From Rosa chinensis (lineage: Eukaryota; Streptophyta; Magnoliopsida; Rosales; Rosaceae): 64,000 bases of DNA. The translations under genes were made by a program, and so were the position numbers. The notes beneath the pieces were generated by a model that saw only the letters and a list, made by a program, of their open reading frames with translations, was not told where the DNA came from and searched no databases. Location of the stretch: NCBI RefSeq assembly GCF_002994745.2, contig NC_037094.1:10601001-10665000 (forward strand), read 5' to 3'. Below, in pieces: positions 1-10,962 of the stretch. The stretch's first letter is position 1, and the number at the start of each line of letters is the position of its first letter.

Positions 1-167
1 TACTACTTTATACAATTGAGAACATCTAGTATCTTCCGAGTAATGGCCCGACCGCGGCGGATCCCCATCGTATGCTCTTCAATACTAGTGTGTTCTTCAA
101 GTGTATAAGGTAGTTGTCCTAGTATCGTCGTTGTGAGTCATCTAATTCTCTCTTAATCTCAGGTACT

Positions 168-975
168 ATGCCTCCTAGACGCCGGACTCGTGAGGAGACC
201 CCTCCCATTCCAGGAGATGAGTATACTCCTGGAGGAATAGCGGAAGCGTTGGGACGTATTGTGCAGCAGTTGACTGCAGCGCTTCCAGGCTCCAGAACTG
301 ACTTTACCATGGAGCGAGCGAAGAGGCATGGAGCTTATAGCTTCTCTCATGCTCCTGAGGCTATGGATGCCCAGAATTGGTTGAATAAAATGGAGAGAGT
401 CTTCACTCAAATCCATTGCCCAGAGGATCGAAAAGTGAGTTTAGCGGTGGATTTTCTGGATGGTGTGGCTTATGATTGGTGGTCTTATATGAGCAGGGAT
501 TTAGAGATCGATGGCCCAATCACTTGGGAACAGTTCAAAGAGCACTTTAGTGAGAGATATTTTGGCACAGCCATTCGGGATAGGATGAAATATGAGTTCA
601 TGCATCTACAGAAAGGGGACATGACCGTAACAGAGTTTGAGCAGCGGTTCACCCAGCTAGCCCAGTTTGTGCCTGATATGGTTACCACTGAGAGGGAGCG
701 GATTTATAGGTTTGTGGATGCTTTGGGGGGTAAGTATTCTGAGCAGCTGACAGGAGTGCCATTTAGTGATTATACTGAGGTCGTTAATGCTGCTTTACGA
801 CTTGAGACTATGTATATGTCTGGTACCCGACCTCGGGATTCGGGTGGCCCCAGTCAGGGCCCCCCAAGAAGGCTGCTTATACTTCTGGGTCAGGATCTTC
901 AGCAGGCAGCGGACAGAGCAGTGGGTCTGGTGCTGGATCTCGTTATAGACGCGGGGGGGGGGGGGGGGGGGGGGG
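168..975 (+). pseudogene. gypsy gag, N-terminal part (capsid-like)
   Basis: The open frame starts at an ATG at 168 and encodes a retrotransposon gag capsid region. Recognisable blocks are a WLNKMERVF-type segment near residue 65, YDWW near residue 103 and a FEQRFTQLAQ-type segment near residue 157. These are typical of plant gypsy gag, which packages the RNA in virus-like particles. The frame runs into a 23-base G run (953-975) and then stops at 978-980. The downstream half of gag, including its zinc knuckle, is in another frame, so gag is not intact as read here. A length error in the G run could explain the shift. Confidence 0.85.
953..975. repeat. 23-base G homopolymer inside gag
   Basis: A run of 23 consecutive G residues joins the two gag reading frames. 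The upstream frame has codons starting at positions divisible by 3 and the downstream frame at 3n+1, so a tract one base shorter or two bases longer would put them in register. Long pure G runs are error-prone in sequencing and assembly, so the length should not be trusted. Confidence 0.95.
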
Positions 976-3696
976 CGTGACAGGAGATTTCCTCAGGGTC
1001 AGTTTAGTGGACGCCCGTTTGGGCAGAGCAGAGTTGGTTTGGGTGGTCAGCACAGGGCTCCAACTAGGCAGCCAGCCCCGTTTGGGCAATATCAGTCAGT
1101 CGGATGCTTTGAGTGTGGACAGCAGGGCCACTTTAGGAGGGATTGTCCTCTATTGACTCAGAGAGCTGCATTTACTCCTTATCAGACCGGGGGTCAGTCT
1201 TCTGCCGGTACGTCTACTAGTGGTACAGTGGCTTCTACTGGCGGTACCCATCATAGTTCAGCAGCTCGTGGCAGCCCGCAGCGGGGTAGGGGTCAGAGAG
1301 GACGTCCTACCACTCAGGCTCGGTTGCATGCCATGACACAGCAGGAGGGCCACGACTCACCAGATGTTATCATTGGTACGTTGTCTGTTTTTGGTCAGCC
1401 TGCTTATACTTTAATTGATCCTGGTGCTTCGCATTCTTTTATGTCGAGTAGATTTGCATGTTTTGCGAATGTGCCATCATCACTCCTTATTGGTGAATGG
1501 AATGTATTATTACCTGCTGGAGCATCACTTAAGATAGAATGGGTTTTTAGAGGTTGTGATGTTTTGATTGAGGGTGTTAATTTGGAGGTTGATTTAATTC
1601 CATTAGACCTTGTTGAATTTGATGTGATTTTGGGGATGGAGTTCTTGGCGACTCATCGGGCCAATATTGATTGCTTTCGTAAGATTGTGGTCTTTCAAAG
1701 TCCAGGGAAGCCAATGATTACCTTTCAGGGAGAACGTAATGTTCTAGCTTCCTGTATGATTTCCGCTTTGACCGCTGAGAAGCTGTTGAAAAAGGGAAGT
1801 CAGGCTTATTTGGCACATGTGGTGGACACTAACAGGGAAGAGTTGAGTATTAGAGAGATACCAGTGGTTAGGAAATTTCCGGATGTATTTCCTGATGAAT
1901 TACCTGGTTTACCTCCTGCTAGGGAGATAGATTTCACTATTGATTTACTCCCTGGCACCACACCCATATCTTTGGCACCATACAGAATGGGCCCAGCTGA
2001 ATTAAGAGAGTTGAAGATTCAGTTGCAAGAACTAGTGGATAAGGGGTTCATCCAATCTAGTGTGTCTCCTTGGGGTGCCCCAGTTTTATTTGTTAAGAAG
2101 AAGGATGGCTCTTTACGGTTGTGCATTGATTATCGAAAGTTGAATAGGGTTACTGTGAAGAATAAATACCCTTTGCCTCGTATTGACGACCTCTTTGACC
2201 AGTTGAGGGGAGCCAAGGTCTTTTCCAAGATCGATTTGAGGTCTGGTTACCATCAGTTGAGGATAAGAGAGTCTGATGTACCCAAGACTGCATTTCGATC
2301 ACGTTATGGGCACTATGAATTCAGAGTGATGCCGTTTGGATTGACTAATGCCCCTGCAGCTTTTATGGACCTCATGAATAGAGTGTTCCGTCCGTACCTT
2401 GATCGATTTGTGATTGTGTTCATTGATGATATCTTGGTGTATTCAAAGGACAATAGTCAACATGCCAAACATCTAAGGATTGTATTGCGGACTTTGAGGG
2501 AGGCCCAGTTATTTGCAAAGTTTAATAAATGTGAGTTTTGGCTGAATAGTATTGGATTCTTGGGTCATGTAGTATCTGCAGAAGGAATTAGTGTCGACCC
2601 TCAGAAGGTAGTGGCGGTGCTAAATTGGGAAAGACCTACCACAGTGACAGAGATACGTAGTTTCTTGGGATTGGCAGGTTATTACCGGCGATTTGTGCAA
2701 GATTTCTCAAAGATTGCAACTCCTCTTACTAGGTTGACTAGAAAGGGTGTGAAGTTTGTTTGGTTAGAAGAGTGTGAGCAAAGTTTTCAAGAACTCAAGA
2801 GGCGTTTAACTAGTGCTCCGGTCCTAGTTTTGCCAGATGATAGTGGGGAGTATGTGGTATACAGTGACGCCTCGAGGCAAGGCTTGGGTTGTGTTCTAAT
2901 GCAACATGGAAATGTGATTGCCTACGCCTCTAGACAATTGAAGCCACATGAGTTGAATTACCCGACACATGACCTTGAATTAGCTGCGGTAGTACTTGCA
3001 CTTAAACTTTGGATGCATTATTTATATGGAGCTCGGTGTCAAATCTTTACGGATCATAAGAGTCTTCAATATTTGCTCACACAAAAAGAGATTAATTTGA
3101 GGCAAAGAAGATGGTTGGAGTTGATTAAGGATTATGATTGCACGATTGAGTATCATCCAGGAAGGGCCAATGTGGTAGCTGACGCTCTTAGTAGGAAGAC
3201 ATATCCTTCCCTGTTGCCCTCCCCTTCCTTGTCACATATGAGAACAGTCCGGGTTCCCCTTCTTTATGAATTGCGAGCTACAGGAGTTAGTTTGGAAGGG
3301 ACTGATGAATTTGCAGCCTTAATAGCCAGCTTCCATGTGAGGCCAATTCTTATTGACAAAGTACGAGAGGCACAGCTGCATGATGAAGCTCTACAAGAAG
3401 TAAGAGAGGTAGTAGAGAATGGAGCTAGAGAAGATTTCATTGTTAGAGGGGATGGAGCTTTGATGTTTGGGAATAGAATTTGTGTACCCAAACAGGATGA
3501 TCTTAAACAGGAGATACTAGAGGAGGCTCATAGTTCTCCTTATGCCATGCATCCTGGTGGAACCAAAATGTATCGGACTCTTAAAGAATACTACTGGTGG
3601 TCCAACATGAAGAGGGAAATTGCAGATTTTGTACGAAGATGTCTGGTGTGTCAACAAGTGAAGACAGAAAGACAAAAGCCCTCAGGTTTATTATAG
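976..3696 (+). pseudogene. gypsy gag C-terminus, protease, RT, RNase H and integrase N-terminus
   Basis: This open frame encodes a gag zinc knuckle, [14 protein letters not shown] (CX2CX4HX4C, about 1105-1146), then a pepsin-like protease with DPGASHSF near 1419. Reverse transcriptase follows with FIDDILVYS (YVDD-box equivalent) near 2421-2447, then RNase H with YSDAS near 2860 and an integrase HHCC zinc region ending in CLVCQ near 3643-3657. The protease reads D-P-G where the family has D-S-G or D-T-G, a change next to the catalytic Asp. The frame ends at TAG 3694-3696, where relatives carry glutamine, consistent with a single C-to-T change. The same frame continues directly beyond it. Confidence 0.93.
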
Positions 3697-4226
3697 CCAT
3701 TGTCGATACCAGAGTGGAAGTGGGAACACATTACTATGGACTTTGTATCAGGACTACCACGTAGTCGGAATGGTCATGATAGCATTTGGGTAATTGTGGA
3801 CCGACTTACTAAGTCCGCACATTTCCTACCTGTCAGCAAGACTTATAAAATGGGTAAATATGCAAAGCTGTACATGAATGAGATAGTGAGACTTCATGGC
3901 ACACCCGTTTCTATTACTTCTGATCGTGATCCTCGCTTCACTTCAAAGTTTTGGAGTGAGCTGATGGAGGCTTTGGGCACTCAGCCTCAGTTTAGTACTG
4001 CATTTCATCCGCAAACAGATGGACAGACGGAAAGGACCATTCAAACACTGGAAGACATGTTGAGAGCTTGTGTTTTACAATTCAAGGGGAATTGGGATAA
4101 TCATGTTGCATTGATAGAGTTTGCTTATAATAACAGTTATCACTCCAGCATTGGTATGGCTCCTTATGAAGCCCTTTATGGCAAACAGTGTCGTACCCCT
4201 CTATGTTGGAATGAAGTAGGAGAGAG
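3697..4226 (+). pseudogene. gypsy integrase catalytic core, interrupted
   Basis: The DDE integrase core continues in the same frame as the upstream pol after the TAG stop. The first Asp is in ITMDFVSGLP (about 3730), the second in TSDRDPRF (about 3920), and the FHPQTDGQTERT block (about 4003) carries the glutamate. Coding ends at a target duplication GAGAG (4222-4226), where a palindromic element interrupts a codon. Removing the palindrome and one GAGAG copy would join codon bases 4225-4226 to 7772 in frame, so the insertion itself caused no deletion. Confidence 0.92.
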
Positions 4227-6006
4227 TGATTACACGCATTTATATACGTGTAATTATATCTAAAACACTAGAATTAAGCTAATCCTCAAGTCAATTTTTA
4301 TGTAATTAATCCATTTTTATTTATTGTATAGGAAATAAGCGGAATTGCGGAAACGTGAGAAATTGGCGCGAAATTGGAGTAATTTGGAGATTTCGGCAAA
4401 ATGACAAAATAATAGAACATCGGTCAACCACAGTCAACACGAGTAACGAAGGCGAATCCGATTATTTCAAAATTATGTCATTCGGGTGTGGTTTATGATT
4501 GGAAGAAGAAAATAATAATAATATAAATTAGCAATGAAAGAAATGGAGCAGCTTAATTAATTAAGCATTGCTTAATTGCATAATTAAGCTTCCGTTTTCT
4601 TTTATTCACGCAGGATGCAGCTCCACCCTTTCTTAATTAAACTAATGTTTAATTAAATGAAAGGAGCACCACATCACGTGCACAGCATATCCACTCTCAT
4701 ACCTTTTCATTCACCACCACATGATCTTCATAACCGAACAAAACCCTTATCTCTTCTATATATATATATTCATCTCAGCCTCTTCTCCAGACAGACCCTT
4801 ATTTTTCTACAGCGCCGCACCACCGAGAAAAAATAGAGGCAGCCCTTTGGGGCTGCTCTCTCTCCCTCCTTCCCTTCCATTTTTCTTATTTTGTTTAGTT
4901 TTCTTTTGGGTATTTAGAGGATTCTCACTCAAGCTTCAAAGAATTATCATCAAGAGTATCACACCTTAATTTAGGTAGTTGGGTGAAGAAATTGCTTGAT
5001 TCATACTAGCTCATAGCTAGAAGTGACCAAGCTAATTCTCCCATCTCTTCCTTATTATCTATTTCATAATTTTTATATACTTTTGTTGATGAATTCTTGT
5101 ATGGGTTGTGAGTAATTCAATTTTGGGAGTTAGGGTTGTGAAGCTCTAACTCATATTGTATAAATATTGATGCTTTAATTTTAATAAATGCAATTTTCAT
5201 TGTGTATGCTTTAAATCCGAATTTATTGGTCCTTAGAAGCATGTTTCTAGGCTTTGTCACCCTTTGAAATTATGTTGTGGGCAATTGTGATGAATAGATT
5301 GATAAATTGACAACTTATTGGTCTTGTGGCATCTAGGATTTAAGTGTGGTAACCATTAGCTAGCTTAATTGTAGCTAAGCTTGCTTGGGTCTCTATTATC
5401 TTGCACTCTAGGCCTCTAATTTTAGATATTGCGGCCTTAACCGGCGTAATGCCTAAGTTAGAGAGTTGATTGTGGCCCTAACCGGCATAGTCAATACACT
5501 GAAAGGATAATTGGTTTAGTAGCCTTAACCGGTACTAGATACGGGACTTAACACATATAGGAAATGCATGCATTTATGAAATTGACATCGATATTTGTAA
5601 GAGAGTTAGTGTGAATCACCCGACACTCCCATATTCCCATTAATTTGAAAATCCAAATTTAATTTTCTAGCTCGTTAATTAGTTGTTTAGTTTACTTTTC
5701 GGTTGCATTTAGTTTAGTTAATCCACAATTCAAAACTTCATACAATTTCGACTCATTTGTTTATATCCACCACTAGGCTCTTAGTTTTGATTAGGCTTTG
5801 GTGAAAACCAAAGCCGAGCATTGCTAAGGCTTGGTGCCTTAGATTAGTATTTTTATTTATTTTCTTTGTTTGGTAAGTGTCTTTATTTCCGATTACCCAA
5901 GGATTGTGGGTTAGCCACTAATCCCCGTGGTACGATAAACTTTGGGCATAATATTTCCCTATCTTGACAATGATACGTACGCTTGCGTAAATGTGTATCC
6001 AAGTCA
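4227..6006 (+). repeat. Complete LTR, plus orientation (left half of palindrome)
   Basis: This 1,780-bp unit starts TG and ends CA next to a primer-binding site, as a 5' LTR does. The AT-rich first 530 bp (U3-like) leads to a TATA run, then a U5-like region rich in short hairpins and ACCGG-type repeats at about 5440-5535. Bases 5960-6006, the last 47 bp of U5, exist only in this half, because the inverted half starts inside U5. I see no open reading frame of interest. Confidence 0.85.
4757..4769 (+). promoter_or_regulatory. TATA box of the left LTR
   Basis: A run of alternating TA residues (CTATATATATATA) lies about 530 bp from the LTR start, followed by a pyrimidine-rich stretch. This is where a retroelement LTR promoter is expected. 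The inverted arm carries the same box near 7224-7236 on the minus strand, so both would fire toward the palindrome centre. Confidence 0.6.
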
Positions 6007-6007
6007 A

Positions 6008-6025
6008 TGGCGCCGTTGCCGGGGA
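6008..6025 (+). promoter_or_regulatory. Primer-binding site, tRNA-Asp type, at the palindrome loop
   Basis: TGGCGCCGTTGCCGGGGA is an exact 18-nt complement of the 3' end of plant tRNA-Asp(GUC) including CCA, as I recall that tRNA. It starts one base after the LTR's terminal CA. Athila/Tat-type gypsy elements commonly use this primer. The inverted arm begins within its last four bases, which is where plus-strand strong-stop DNA ends after copying 18 nt of the tRNA. Confidence 0.85.
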
Positions 6026-7766
6026 AATATTATGCCCAAAGTTTATCGTACCACGGGGATTAGTGGCTAACCCACAATCCTTGGGTAATCGGAAATAAAG
6101 ACACTTACCAAACAAAGAAAAGAAAAAGAAAATAAATAAAAATACTAATCTAAGGCACCAAGCCTTAGCAATGCTCGGCTTTGGTTTTCACCAAAGCCTA
6201 ATCAAAACTAAGAGCCTAGTGGTGGATATAAACAAATGAGTCGAAATTGTATGAAGTTTTGAATTGTGGATTAACTAAACTAAATGCAACCGAAAAGTAA
6301 ACTAAACAACTAATTAACGAACTAGAAAATTAAATTTGGATTTTCAAATTAATGGGAATATGGGAGTGTCGGGTGATTCACACTAACTCTCTTACAAATA
6401 TCGATGTCAATTTCATAAATGCATGCATTTCCTATATGTGTTAAGTCCCGTATCTAGTACCGGTTAAGGCTACTAAACCAATTATCCTTTCAGTGTATTG
6501 ACTATGCCGGTTAGGGCCACAATCAACTCTCTAACTTAGGCATTACGCCGGTTAAGGCCGCAATATCTAAAATTAGAGGCCTAGAGTGCAAGATAATAGA
6601 GACCCAAGCAAGCTTAGCTACAATTAAGCTAGCTAATGGTTACCACACTTAAATCCTAGATGCCACAAGACCAATAAGTTGTCAATTTATCAATCTATTC
6701 ATCACAATTGCCCACAACATAATTTCAAAGGGTGACAAAGCCTAGAAACATGCTTCTAAGGACCAATAAATTCGGATTTAAAGCATACACAATGAAAATT
6801 GCATTTATTAAAATTAAAGCATCAATATTTATACAATATGAGTTAGAGCTTCACAACCCTAACTCCCAAAATTGAATTACTCACAACCCATACAAGAATT
6901 CATCAACAAAAGTATATAAAAATTATGAAATAGATAATAAGGAAGAGAGGGGAGAATTAGCTTGGTCACTTCTAGCTATGAGCTAGTATGAATCAAGCAA
7001 TTTCTTCACCCAACTACCTAAATTAAGGTGTGATACTCTTGATGATAATTCTTTGAAGCTTGAGTGAGAATCCTCTAAATACCCAAAAGAAAACTAAACA
7101 AAATAAGAAAAACGGAAGGGAAGGAGGGAGAGAGAGCAGCCCCAAAGGGCTGCCTCTATTTTTTTCTCGGTGGTGCGGCGCTGTAGAAAAATAAGGGTCT
7201 GTCTGGAGAAGAGGCTGAGATGAATATATATATATAGAAGAGATAAGGGTTTTGTTCGGTTATGAAGATCATGTGGTGGTGAATGAAAAGGTATGAGAGT
7301 GGATATGCTGTGCACGTGATGTGGTGCTCCTTTCATTTAATTAAACATTAGTTTAATTAAGAAAGGGTGGAGCTGCATCCTGCGTGAATAAAAGAAAACG
7401 GAAGCTTAATTATGCAATTAAGCAATGCTTAATTAATTAAGCTGCTCCATTTCTTTCATTGCTAATTAATATTATTATTATTTTCTTCTTCCAATCATAA
7501 ACCACACCCGAATGACATAATTTTGAAATAATCGGATTCGCCTTCGTTACTCGTGTTGACTGTGGTTGACCGATGTTCTATTATTTTGTCATTTTGCCGA
7601 AATCTCCAAATTACTCCAATTTCGCGCCAATTTCTCACGTTTCCGCAATTCCGCTTATTTCCTATACAATAAATAAAAATGGATTAATTACATAAAAATT
7701 GACTTGAGGATTAGCTTAATTCTAGTGTTTTAGATATAATTACACGTATATAAATGCGTGTAATCA
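6022..7766 (-). repeat. Inverted, 3'-truncated copy of the same LTR (right half)
   Basis: On the minus strand this copy starts at the LTR's TG end (7766) and runs to GGGAAAT at 6022-6028, lacking the last 47 bp of U5. It carries an extra 11-12 bp in a T/C-rich stretch near 6115-6130 compared with the left arm. Substitutions are visible near 4518/7468, 5042/6950 and 4880/7113. A transcript crossing both arms would fold into a hairpin of about 1.7 kb. Confidence 0.88.
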
Positions 7767-8321
7767 GAGAGGAAGCTCATTGGTCCAGAATTGGTACGAG
7801 TTACGACTGAAAAGGTCAACCTGATCAAGGAGAAACTAAGAACGGCTCAAAGTAGACAGAAAAGTTATGCTGATAACAGAAGAAAGGATTTGGAGTTTCA
7901 AGTGGGTGACTGGGTATTCTTGAAGCTGTCTCCTTGGAAGGGCATTATAAGATTTGGGAAACGAGGGAAACTTAGCCCTCGATATATCGGACCATATGAG
8001 ATCACGGAGCGGATTGGTGCAGTTGCTTATCGTTTAGCACTACCTCCGAGACTATCTAGAGTACATGATGTCTTTCATGTCTCTATGCTTCGCAAGTATA
8101 TTGCAGATCCCTCTCATGTTCTCCAAGAACAACCTATCCGATTGAGAGAAAATTTGACATATGAAGAACAACCGGTTCAAATACTTGATAGGAGGGAGCA
8201 GATACTCAGAAACAAAACAATACCCTTGGTCAAGGTGCTTTGGAGCAATCACATGGTGGAGGAAGCTACTTGGGAACCCGAGGAGCAAATGAGGAAGCAG
8301 TATCCTCACCTTTTTGGCTAG
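7767..8321 (+). pseudogene. gypsy integrase C-terminus and chromodomain
   Basis: After the target duplication the integrase resumes in frame at 7773 and ends at TAG 8319-8321. It includes the GPY/F-type segment GPYEITERIG (about 7990), the SRVHDVFHVSMLRKY block (about 8055-8100) and a chromodomain-like end with LVKVLWSNH and EATWEPEEQM (about 8225-8295). Chromodomains target chromoviruses to heterochromatin. This segment has no start codon of its own in the family; it is the severed tail of pol. Confidence 0.9.
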
Positions 8322-8366
8322 CAGGTATGTAATTTCGAGGTCGAAATTCTTTTAAGGGGGGGAGAT

Positions 8367-10962
8367 TGTTACGTCCCGAACCAAGAATTTGGAATTTACT
8401 TTCGTGTCGGACGGTAATTGTTAAATATTTTCAATTTTGAACCTTTTTGGGTGTTTTAGTGGCCCTAAAAGTTGACTTTTTATTCGGGTCAAAATTTGAG
8501 AAAATGTTCTTCACGAAAGTTGTAGGGGACGTTAAACCGAGCGCGTGCATATGTGGTTCGTAAAAATCGGACTTCGTATACGAGAGTTATGGCCGAAATT
8601 GTAAAGTTACTGTTCATGATAACTTTTTGATATAAAAAGGAAATTTACCCGGGTAGGTTTCCATTTCCAGAAACCCACCCAGCCCTTTCTCTCTCCTCTC
8701 CCCCGATCCCTCTTTCTCCGGTTCGACCCATTTTCTTCCCCCTCCGATTTCCGGCGATTCCGGCCACCACAGGGCGTGCCACCGGTCACCAGAGGAGCGC
8801 CTCCTCCCTCCGAGCACCCCAGCAACCTTGGTTTTCCACGATTTGGCCGGAAAACCACGGATCGAATCAAAACCTCCTCCGGCTGCAGTTTGATACTTTT
8901 GCCGATTCCCGGCGATTCCGGCCCCCTCCGGTCCCCATCTTTCTGTCGAAGGTTTGGTTTTTACCACTGATCATTTCCCCTATGGCCTTGTATCATAATT
9001 TGAAGTGTAGAGGCCGGATTGAATTAGGGTTCTTGAATTTTCTGGGTTTGTGTTCTTGGATCGATTTCGACTGTTTGTAGTTGTTATTTGTAAATGTTGT
9101 AGTTATGAAGTTGAATCAGTGTGTTGAGTAGGTGTTGTACCTGAAATTTGGTGGCCGGAGGTGGAGGTTGGCACCGGCACGTGAAACCCACGCACCGCCA
9201 CTGTAGGTGGCGCGTGAGTTGGCGTTTTGGCCGGAAATTTCGACTTGTTGTTACTGTAATTAATCGATTTTACGTCTAGTTTATTAATCGTAGCTTGGAA
9301 ATGGATTTGGAGGTGAATTGGATATGAATATTGGTGTTTGTTCAAAGAATGGTGAAATTGTTAATCGAATTACGAGGAATCCATCCATCGGATTTCCTCG
9401 GTTTGGCCTTTGAGCCATACATTAAAGGAATAATATTATTGAAGAAGATTGGGAGGAATTGGACAATAAAGTGAATATTAGGGTTGATTTTAATTAATCC
9501 AATTTAATCTTCCAACCCGAAATTTAAGTTACGAACGTTCTATTGTACAGGACGTGAGGAGGATTCCCTCGAGGAGGGTTTGGAGCGACTGCAAGCTTAG
9601 CCGTACTTTGTGAGTGGACGTTTGTTTTAAATAAGTGATGCATGCATATATTTATTAAAGCTTATTCCATTTAGTTAACATGTTATTTTCCGAGCATATA
9701 AAGTTGATTGCAAATTATCTCATGGATTTGCTTTTAAATAATGATTCTCATGAATAATTATGATTTTGACCGGTTGTGAGCTTCGGTTATTAAGTTGTTA
9801 TGCTCGGATTCGAATTTATAATTGATGTTGATTTTCGACGAATTGATTTTCGATGTGTTTTATGAAAGATTTTCGAAATGGGATTTCGATGGAATAAATT
9901 CTTGTTCATTTATTCGATTTTTGGCATTGGGAATGCCTCATTGACAATCTACTTATTTCTTTAGCGTGTGGGACACGCTGTTAATTTATGCGACTCTTTG
10001 AGTATTTCCGGGTACGGTTGGGAATCGTACCCGTGTTGTCTTTATACGTGGGACATGGGGAAGCTTTATTGATTTATCGGTTTTTAACCACCATACCCAG
10101 GGTCGTTATATATATATTATATTACTGGCTAGCCTATTAGTACTCCTCCCTACTTACTATGTGTTCGTAGGTGAGTAGAGGAGAGCATGGGATGCTCAAG
10201 AGTGTGGGACACTCCGACCCGAGCCAATAAGGCTCCCTTCTTTCGTATGGTGAACGTCTTTCCCCATCTTTTATTATGATTTGACTAGCGGGGCTAGTCC
10301 GGTTTATTTTATCCAGCGGGGATGGAATGTTTTGCACGAGTTGTGAATTTAAAGAAATACGTTTTATAAACGTTGCATGCATCGAGACTTTATATTATAA
10401 ATTGTGGGAAAGTATAAACTTATATTCATTTATACTTATTTATTTTGTCCACTCACTCTAACGTTTTTATGTACTTTCCCCCTGGGCCCTTTGTTTTCAA
10501 TTGCCCAGATCACAGTGTTGCTGACCGGCATAGGAGCGGAGGCTAGTACCACCTTTGTCATCCATTCTCAGTAGGTTATTGATTAACCTACTCATTGTAT
10601 ATTATTCCGAGTCTGTTCTTTAGATTGCTCTGAATACTTGTTGAGAGTGGATTTATACATATGTTTAATTATGTGTGTAAGAGAGTGGTTTATTTGGGAG
10701 GTTGTTGAACATTTGAGTTGCCGGGTTGTATTTGTTTAAGATGTTTTGGTTGTGAAGGTTGATGTTTTTATTTGGAATATTTTGGATTGTTGCTAGGAAG
10801 CAGGGTGGCTTCAAGCATAGAACTTAAATTATATTGAGGAGTGTTTTCAGCAGGTTTAGGGTTGCCCATTTTTAGGGGAGGTTCTGTCGAATTTTCTCGA
10901 AAAGTGGGTCCCGCAGGTCCACCTAGGACTTTAGGAGGGTAATTCCGGGGTGGGTCCTGACA
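8367..10962 (+). repeat. 3' LTR of the gypsy element (2.6 kb)
   Basis: The LTR starts TGTTACGTCC immediately after the purine tract AAGGGGGGGAGAT and ends CCTGACA at 10962. A TATA box (TATAAAAAGG, 8631-8640) lies about 265 bp in, followed by a C-rich stretch and GC-rich Pro/Arg-like sequence around 8660-8960. Short open frames in it (for example 8614-8967 minus) are not convincing genes. The 3' flank resumes copia sequence at 10963. Confidence 0.88.
8631..8640 (+). promoter_or_regulatory. TATA box of the gypsy LTR
   Basis: TATAAAAAGG is placed about 265 bp inside the LTR, ahead of a pyrimidine-rich leader. It is a plausible core promoter for the element's genomic RNA. Confidence 0.5.

Larger units (their letters stand above)
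4227..7766. mobile_element. Palindromic LTR insertion (head-to-head LTRs), 3.54 kb
   Basis: Two arms (4227-5959 and 6022-7766) are inverted copies over about 1.74 kb. I found only scattered single mismatches and one 11-12-bp length difference. They flank a 62-base loop. Ends are TGATTACACG and CGTGTAATCA, and the flanks are a 5-bp duplication GAGAG (4222-4226, 7767-7771), the size made by many retroelement integrases. Read rightward, the left half is a full LTR: TG start, TATA box at about 4757, end CA at 6005-6006, then an 18-nt primer-binding site at 6008-6025. No coding sequence is visible. I infer a self-primed strong-stop cDNA that integrated. A foldback DNA transposon is the alternative, but it would not explain the primer-binding site. 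Confidence 0.9.
1..10962 (+). mobile_element. Ty3/gypsy chromovirus (Tekay/Del-like), 5' end outside window
   Basis: The leader, gag, protease, reverse transcriptase, RNase H, integrase and a C-terminal chromodomain follow in the order typical of plant Ty3/gypsy chromoviruses. A purine-rich tract (8354-8365) and a 2.6-kb LTR starting TGTTACG close the element. A long LTR plus an integrase-linked chromodomain fits the Tekay/Del clade; that assignment is from memory. The element is dead: the gag and pol frames differ across a 23-G run, a TAG interrupts pol at 3694-3696, and a palindrome splits the integrase at 4227-7766. The base after the 3' LTR resumes a copia protease-region sequence, so this element is inserted in copia 1. 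Its own target duplication (expected CTTTG, 10963-10967) cannot be tested because the 5' LTR lies outside the window. Confidence 0.93.

Noticed and set aside
5918..6115. 65-aa minus frame at the centre of the palindrome
   Set aside because: It spans the loop of the inverted LTRs. Such frames are by-products of palindromic sequence, and no homology is seen.
4227..7766. Simple foldback or MITE-type DNA transposon as explanation of the palindrome
   Set aside because: It would not account for a primer-binding site exactly at the arm junction, TG/CA ends, the TATA placement and a 5-bp duplication.
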